A stretch of DNA of 30,000 nucleotides from Trachelipus rathkii (lineage: Eukaryota > Arthropoda > Malacostraca > Isopoda > Trachelipodidae), in assembly GCA_015478945.1 (NCBI GenBank), contig JABUQX010061662.1, positions 1 to 30,000 of the forward strand. Direction: 5' to 3'. The notes beneath the pieces were generated by a model, which saw nothing but the letters and a program-made list of their open reading frames with translations, was not told the origin of the DNA and ran no database searches. Positions 25,960-30,000 of the stretch are shown piece after piece. Position numbers and translations under genes: made by a program. Every line of letters begins with the position of its first letter. Positions within the stretch are counted from its first letter, which is position 1.

Positions 25960-26225
25960 TTTGCAGTCGAGTGAGAGACGTTATGCATGACATGAGTGTG
26001 CACATTTCACTCGCTCTTCCGAACTGTTGTAGTACTAGACGGGTTCTTGTGTGGCCGATATGATCTTGCCAATATGCAATTCGTATGCGTCTACGTCTAC
26101 CGAGCTCTACAATCCCGTTCGTATGATGGTTAAGTCAAGTGATTCTCTACAGAGAGTTCTTTTAATACATCACACCTATACCATTCGGGTGTCTGATGCA
26201 TCGCGGACCGCCTCTTGACAATCTT
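25960..26225. other. GC-rich island, possible exon
   Basis: G and C are clearly enriched over the flanks. Several frames are open together. One plus frame ends at 26218 (TGA) and includes LPICNSYASTSTELYNPVRM and MVKSSDSLQRVLLIHHTYTI. A second plus frame includes RYDLANMQFVCVYVYRALQS. A minus frame includes HQTPEWYRCDVLKELSVENH. No start, splice boundary or family decides between them. CGAGTGA (25968-25974) and TCACTCG (26007-26013) form a 7-bp dyad at its left end. It may be an exon, an old repeat, or part of the structured region that follows. Confidence 0.35.
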
Positions 26226-26311
26226 AGTATATAAAAAACCGTGTTTCAATATAGGGCTCTTCCCCTTAAGTTTTCTCTTCGGATTTGTTGTGTTGCTTTA
26301 GATACTTATTC

Positions 26312-26610
26312 AGTTTGTGAAACTTTTTTATTTCATAATGTTAACGGTAACGTTATGTTAAATATGATCTTCATGAAAGATTAATTAACACTGTGATTTG
26401 GTTCAGAGAAATAATGAAGTTTTGTTAAATATCACTGTGTTACCTGACCATAGTGTTAGAGGAAAACGGACCTAGGGTTAAGTTTTTTGTTGATAAAGTC
26501 AGGTTTGCCCTAGAATTTTTGCTAAATTCTAGTTTATTCATAGTTCACATATGAATTATTAATGCTCAGACCGATGGCAACTCTGAATGAGAGATATGTG
26601 TAATTCATAT
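26312..26610. other. run of seven consecutive stem-loops, candidate structured RNA or dyad cluster
   Basis: Seven inverted repeats follow one another with no interleaving. (1) AGTTT/AAACT, 26312-26324, then six T counting the last stem base. (2) CATAATGTTA/TAACGTTATG, 26334-26357, loop ACGG, one T-G wobble. (3) ATCTT/AAGAT, 26367-26381. (4) TAACACTGTGAT/ATCACTGTGTTA, 26386-26442, one T-T mismatch. (5) ACCTGAC/GTCAGGT, 26442-26504. (6) CTAGAATTT/AAATTCTAG, 26510-26532, loop TTGCT. (7) ATATGAATTA/TAATTCATAT, 26549-26610. There is no coding frame through it. Items 2, 4, 6 and 7 are individually unlikely; 1, 3 and 5 could be chance. It could be a non-coding RNA, a replication or recombination site, or a fluke. 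Confidence 0.45.
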
Positions 26611-28189
26611 TCAAGAATCTGGTATCTTTTGTCTAGATTGGTCTACTTTTGTTAAGGATTTTTGTTAATTATTACGTTTTATTAACCTGTTGCGTTGATT
26701 ATTCGTGGAAAATAGCGAACATATCGATTATTGTATGACCTGTTAGCTACTTTACCTTTGATAGTAGGGAACTTTGCAACAAATCTGCGACAGTTCATTT
26801 CGGTGTTTATGGCGTAAGTGAGACAATGACAGTTACATTTTACTCTTTTTGATTCAAATTCTCTTCAACATTTGATCAGACTAGGTGATAATCATAAGGG
26901 GAGAAGTAAAAGAGGATGGGTCGGTTAATTTAAATATTACAGCTTTCAATTATGTACACCATTTATTCTTACTTGTGAAGTCATATTTTGTAGATAATAT
27001 TGAGGATTTAATGTTCAAAATAAAAATTTTGTTTATTTTTATTAAGTTTGGTTAAAACTTTTGTTACTGCTATTCATCATTCGTTCGATTCATCAAACGT
27101 TAGCGCATTCGATTGCTTAAACGTTGTTCAAATTAGGTTTTTTTTTATAAAAAATTTGTCAAGGTTTCTCAACACAATCTCATATAAATAACTCTCCTAA
27201 TACTTTAAGATTAGAGATTAAATATAAGTTAATTTAGTCCATTATTATATGTTAATAGATATGCTTGAAAACAAAGTGTGAATCTTTAGTGGGATAGCAA
27301 TGTTGTTTATGAAGAACTGGGGGTTGGTTGAGCAGAGTTGATGTTTCTCGAGTTCCAACTTAGCGTTTTATTTTAGTTTTCAATGTTGGAATGTGTTTGG
27401 AATAAGATAACGAAATACAAGATACAAATGTTTACAATATAACACTGTAGCTGCGTACACCTTAAAAAAAAAAAAATTGACAGGTTAGCCCTCCTGTTAG
27501 GCTTGTGTTTTGTATCCTTATTGTTTATAATAAGTCTTTTTTCTCATGAGGCTTTTTTTAACTTCATAATCGTTGTGGACTTGAAAGCATTAGGAGGTTT
27601 ATTTTCCTTAAAAGTGTTCTATTTTTCCTAAGTGCTGCAAATATGACGTTCCGTCCATTAACTTTAGATGTACCGTCTAATACAAACAAGTTCATATTCA
27701 AGGTAATCAATGAAGTCCCTGGTTGTGGTTTTCAATTCTTATATAAAGAAATTACGCCCTAATGGTTCTGATTTTTTCACAGTGTATTACATCAATCTGT
27801 TATACAGTAAGACATTCTTATTCTTATGAGTAAGCAGATATACTACTACCTGTAATTATGTTCGTCAACTGTGCAAAATGGTAATTGTAGCTCTAATCAC
27901 CGAATGTTAGTAGACTCACCGAAAACACGATTATTGCCCGAAGAGGATGTTTCATTAAAGTCAGTCATACTTACTGATATGTCTTTTTGCTAAGCTATAA
28001 TTTCACATCGAAATGAGGTTCGAGTATCGAAAGGATGTGTAATGAACAGGCTTTATTTAATAACTACATCGTTAGATTATTATTTCTGATAAAACAAATA
28101 AAAAAATCTATCGGAGGTTTGTAGGAGGGTAAATAAGCACACTAAGAAATAAATTTAATGGGCTTGCAATTACTGTAGACTGTTCACAT
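26611..28189. other. G/T-biased non-coding DNA
   Basis: The plus strand is T- and G-rich with many TTTTG and GTT words; no coding frame is recognisable. Thirteen A occur at 27464-27476. A direct-repeat pair at 27084-27125 is listed separately. GACAGTT followed by CATTT or ACATTT occurs twice near 26789 and 26828. Confidence 0.55.
27084..27125. repeat. spaced direct repeat TTCGATT-N4-AAACGTT, two copies
   Basis: TTCGATTCATCAAACGTT (27084-27101) recurs as TTCGATTGCTTAAACGTT (27108-27125). Both 7-base ends are identical and three of the four middle bases differ. The period is 24 bp. Conserved ends around a variable middle look more like a two-part protein-binding site than a slipped microsatellite. 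Confidence 0.6.
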
Positions 28190-28756
28190 TAAAAGATGAT
28201 ATTAGGATATAAACCATACTTACATCTCACATTCGTACGCTGTACGCCAAACAACAGTATCCAAACACTCTACATTATACCTCAATCTTCAATACGTTAG
28301 TGGAGATGCTAAGAACGAACAGTATATTGCTAGTGAACGGATGCTAAGAAGAAAATATATAAACAACTCAATTTACGCAAATTCATACATTCATGACACA
28401 AGTTAAAAGAACATTAACACCACAGGCACATATCGTCTACATAATAAACCAATTATCGCACTGAGAAATATCTATTGAATCGCTTCTAACTCTATTATTA
28501 CAGAAACTCTCTATCTATTTAAAAACAATGTCCAAAGTGCTGTTACTAACTGATCTTAATCTATTGTTAAAATAAAATTTTAGTGTCTGAACGTGACCTT
28601 TTAACATATGTAAATTTGTCAAGATATCCAGTGAAAAAAATATCTAAAAATATACGTAACGAAAACGAATTGGTTTTCACGTGTAGAGATTAGCATTTTT
28701 TCGATCTTAGCTAGTAAAAACTACATGTAATGTGTATGAACATTGAGTATTATAAA
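28190..28756. other. A/C-biased non-coding DNA
   Basis: From 28381, 60 bases contain 25 A, 15 C, 14 T and 6 G, reversing the G/T bias on either side. No gene. ACGTGTAG and CTACATGT near 28680-28728 form an 8-bp dyad with one wobble pair. Confidence 0.55.
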
Positions 28757-28828
28757 TTATTATTTATTATTATTATTATATTTAATTATTATTATTATTT
28801 ATTATTAATTAATTAATTACTATTTTTA

Positions 28829-28859
<31 letters not shown>

Positions 28860-28911
28860 TATTATTATTATTATTTATTATTATTATTATATTATTATTA
28901 TTATTATTATT
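28757..28911. repeat. (ATT)n microsatellite, interrupted
   Basis: Long runs of ATT/TTA triplets with a few one-base shifts (ATTT, AATT). Unlike the TA-based blocks elsewhere, the unit here is three bases. Confidence 0.95.
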
Positions 28912-29366
28912 GTTACTTGCCTTTGTTTTTTTGGTTTTTTGTTTTGTTTTGTGCTAAGGCTTCATTTCATGTCACGTTTTGGCTTATAGATCTCTTGATA
29001 TCATTATATTACATAGTGAACCTTTTATTGTTAATTGTTGTGTTGTTGTCTAAGCGAGAATATAATACTCTTTTGATAATCTTAATGTTTTTTCGCTTTT
29101 GTTTTGGCTCGTACTTTTTCTTGTTTTTAGTTTCGTCTTCTGAATTGTTGACAAGAAAGAATCTCATTAACCTTTAAGGATGTTTCTACATCTGTCTATT
29201 TTCTTCAGTAGGTATATTTTTCTCTGTGCTGATACGGATGACATCCACCGCGCTCATCTCTAGCTTGTGTTGATATCTTCACGCAGACTTTCGTTATTCC
29301 TTTGAAAAAGGATGTTTATTTACATTTTAATCGTAACCGAATGGCGACCGCTATAGGTGCTTCTAA
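28912..29366 (+). other. T/G-rich stretch, possible intron before a terminal exon
   Basis: An 86-codon frame starting at 28917 is open but is nearly all Phe, Leu, Val and Ile, as a T-rich strand dictates; I do not call it a gene. Candidate splice acceptors are TTTTCTTCAG (to 29208), CTTCACGCAG (to 29286) and CTGCTGCCAG (to 29379). After the second, a frame reads TFVIPLKKDVYLHFNRNRMA and continues to a TAA at 29428-29430, so an alternative or frameshifted upstream exon is possible. Confidence 0.3.
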
Positions 29367-29711
29367 TGTCTGCTGCCAGGAGACTCGTATTATCATAGTA
29401 GGCGTGATGTTATTCCGCACCGCCATTTAAGTAGCTCACATGCGGAAACGTATTTTAACCAAAGAGCGACTGAGGGGGACCAACAGGAGAGATGTCCATT
29501 TGACTCGCGTCAAGTTCAAGCTCTCGTTTCACCCACTTGCGATTCACCCAGATTTCTCTCTCTAAGCAGATCACCGACAACCCCTGCACTGGCTATGATG
29601 TCTCCACCTTCTCCAATGACTCCTATGACACCTATGTCCCCCTTAGACGCACTGAAGAGACTTCAGACACCTGTGGACATCTCACCGCAAATGATACAAG
29701 AGGTTAACTGA
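29367..29711 (+). CDS. partial coding segment, probable last exon or remnant of an unidentified protein
   Basis: I do not recognise this protein. G+C is about 53% in 29581-29640. The frame starting at 29367 is open for 114 codons to a TGA at 29709-29711, after an in-frame TAA at 29364. It includes LLPGDSYYHSRRDVIPHRHL, then a Ser/Pro/Thr/Met-rich stretch MMSPPSPMTPMTPMSPLDAL and the ending KRLQTPVDISPQMIQEVN. A second plus frame (29504-29707, TAA) is also open for 67 codons, including TDNPCTGYDVSTFSNDSYDT. In that frame all 25 codons from 29570 to 29644 end in C or T. The equivalent statement in the first frame is that every second codon position there is a pyrimidine, which Ser, Pro, Thr and Met codons satisfy. 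Three-base periodicity is therefore real, but which frame is coding is unsettled. The minus strand has stops in all frames. No start codon or certain acceptor is visible, so this is a 3' exon or a pseudogene piece. A Pro/Thr/Met-rich tail is typical of disordered regions. Confidence 0.4.
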   Translation, partial: CLLPGDSYYHSRRDVIPHRHLSSSHAETYFNQRATEGDQQERCPFDSRQVQALVSPTCDSPRFLSLSRSPTTPALAMMSPPSPMTPMTPMSPLDALKRLQTPVDISPQMIQEVN

Positions 29712-30000
29712 ACCTCTACATCACAGTTTCGATATCATATTAAGTAGAAATGTCTTAGTCCTCACTATATTAATATTGTTATTATTTATAGAAATATAAA
29801 ATTCATTAAGTGCCATTATTTTAATTTAATTTTAGTCATTGACGGTTTGTTAGTTTACTTACAAGGCGTACCAACTACTATAACAAAAAAAATTAATTTT
29901 TGTAGCAGTGCTACTTTATTTCAATTAATTTTCTAGTCACACAGTCCGAAACATTTTTCTTTGGAAATCATTTACAGTGGCTTTAAATTATATAATTTGT
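29712..30000. other. AT-rich DNA after the putative exon
   Basis: Composition returns to AT-rich at once after 29711. There is no canonical AATAAA polyadenylation signal on the plus strand that I could find, though this signal is weak or absent in many protists and fungi. TTATTTATAG near 29785 could be a splice acceptor. Confidence 0.4.

Noticed and set aside
26130..26215. Minus-strand PEWY word, as in cytochrome b
   Set aside because: The residues around it do not match the family; a four-residue match is chance.
26312..26330. AGTTT/AAACT hairpin plus T run as a bacterial-type terminator
   Set aside because: The stem is only 5 bp of mostly A-T pairs and no gene lies upstream; the rest of the window is not bacterial in character. 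Kept only as part of the stem-loop run.
28917..29177. 86-codon hydrophobic plus frame
   Set aside because: Composition is almost all Phe, Leu, Ile and Val, as any T-rich strand gives; it is framed by a microsatellite and low-complexity TTTTG runs.
1..30000. tRNA genes sought by the GTTCGA-type T-loop motif
   Set aside because: Candidates at 10735, 11808, 15425 (minus) and 28019 lack a pairing T stem and the rest of a cloverleaf.
1..30000. CRISPR or telomere arrays
   Set aside because: No regularly spaced long repeats and no tandem TTAGGG-like units; isolated TTTAGGG words are single.

Overview
This is about 30 kb of AT-rich DNA, roughly 70-75% A+T by eye, with almost no protein-coding signal. 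Stop codons are dense in all six frames and the longest open stretch beginning at a possible start codon is about 90 codons. At this base composition stops should be about 8% of codons, so a handful of 70-90 codon frames is expected by chance. Bacterial, archaeal, phage and compact organellar DNA would show gene after gene; this does not. The sequence fits an intergenic or long-intron region of a eukaryotic nuclear genome, perhaps an AT-rich protist, an early-diverging fungus or an invertebrate. I cannot name the lineage. No rRNA, tRNA, CRISPR array, telomere array, insertion sequence or identifiable transposon protein was seen.

Layout. 1-2.5 kb is A/C-biased filler with AT microsatellites and a purine tract. 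2.5-10.5 kb is ordinary AT-rich DNA with one AGC-rich island (5.76-5.93 kb) that ends in a consensus splice donor. 10.5-16.1 kb alternates G/T- or A/G-biased stretches with AT-repeat blocks and holds two GC-rich islands (14.17-14.60 and 15.04-15.13 kb), each with a perfect hairpin. 16.1-19.0 kb is A/C-biased and mixed DNA around an AT block. 19.05-20.78 kb is a block that is 95-97% A+T over much of its length, with an 11-bp inverted repeat on its right edge. 21.8-23.1 kb is strongly G/T-biased and becomes GC-richer, with two good hairpins. 23.1-25.9 kb is C/A/T-biased. 25.9-26.6 kb is the most structured part: a GC-rich island, then seven successive stem-loops in 300 bp. 26.6-29.3 kb is G/T-biased except for an A/C patch at 28.2-28.6 kb, and includes a spaced direct repeat and an ATT microsatellite.

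The best candidate gene is at the right end. At 29.37-29.71 kb a GC-rich plus-strand segment stays open for 114 codons without an obvious start and shows strict three-base periodicity. It is probably the last exon, or a decayed piece, of a gene whose upstream exons I cannot place. No set of genes can be seen working together.

The features most worth following up are the stem-loop run at 26.3-26.6 kb, the periodic coding remnant at 29.4-29.7 kb, the AT-rich block at 19-20.8 kb, and the repeated switching of strand composition along the window.
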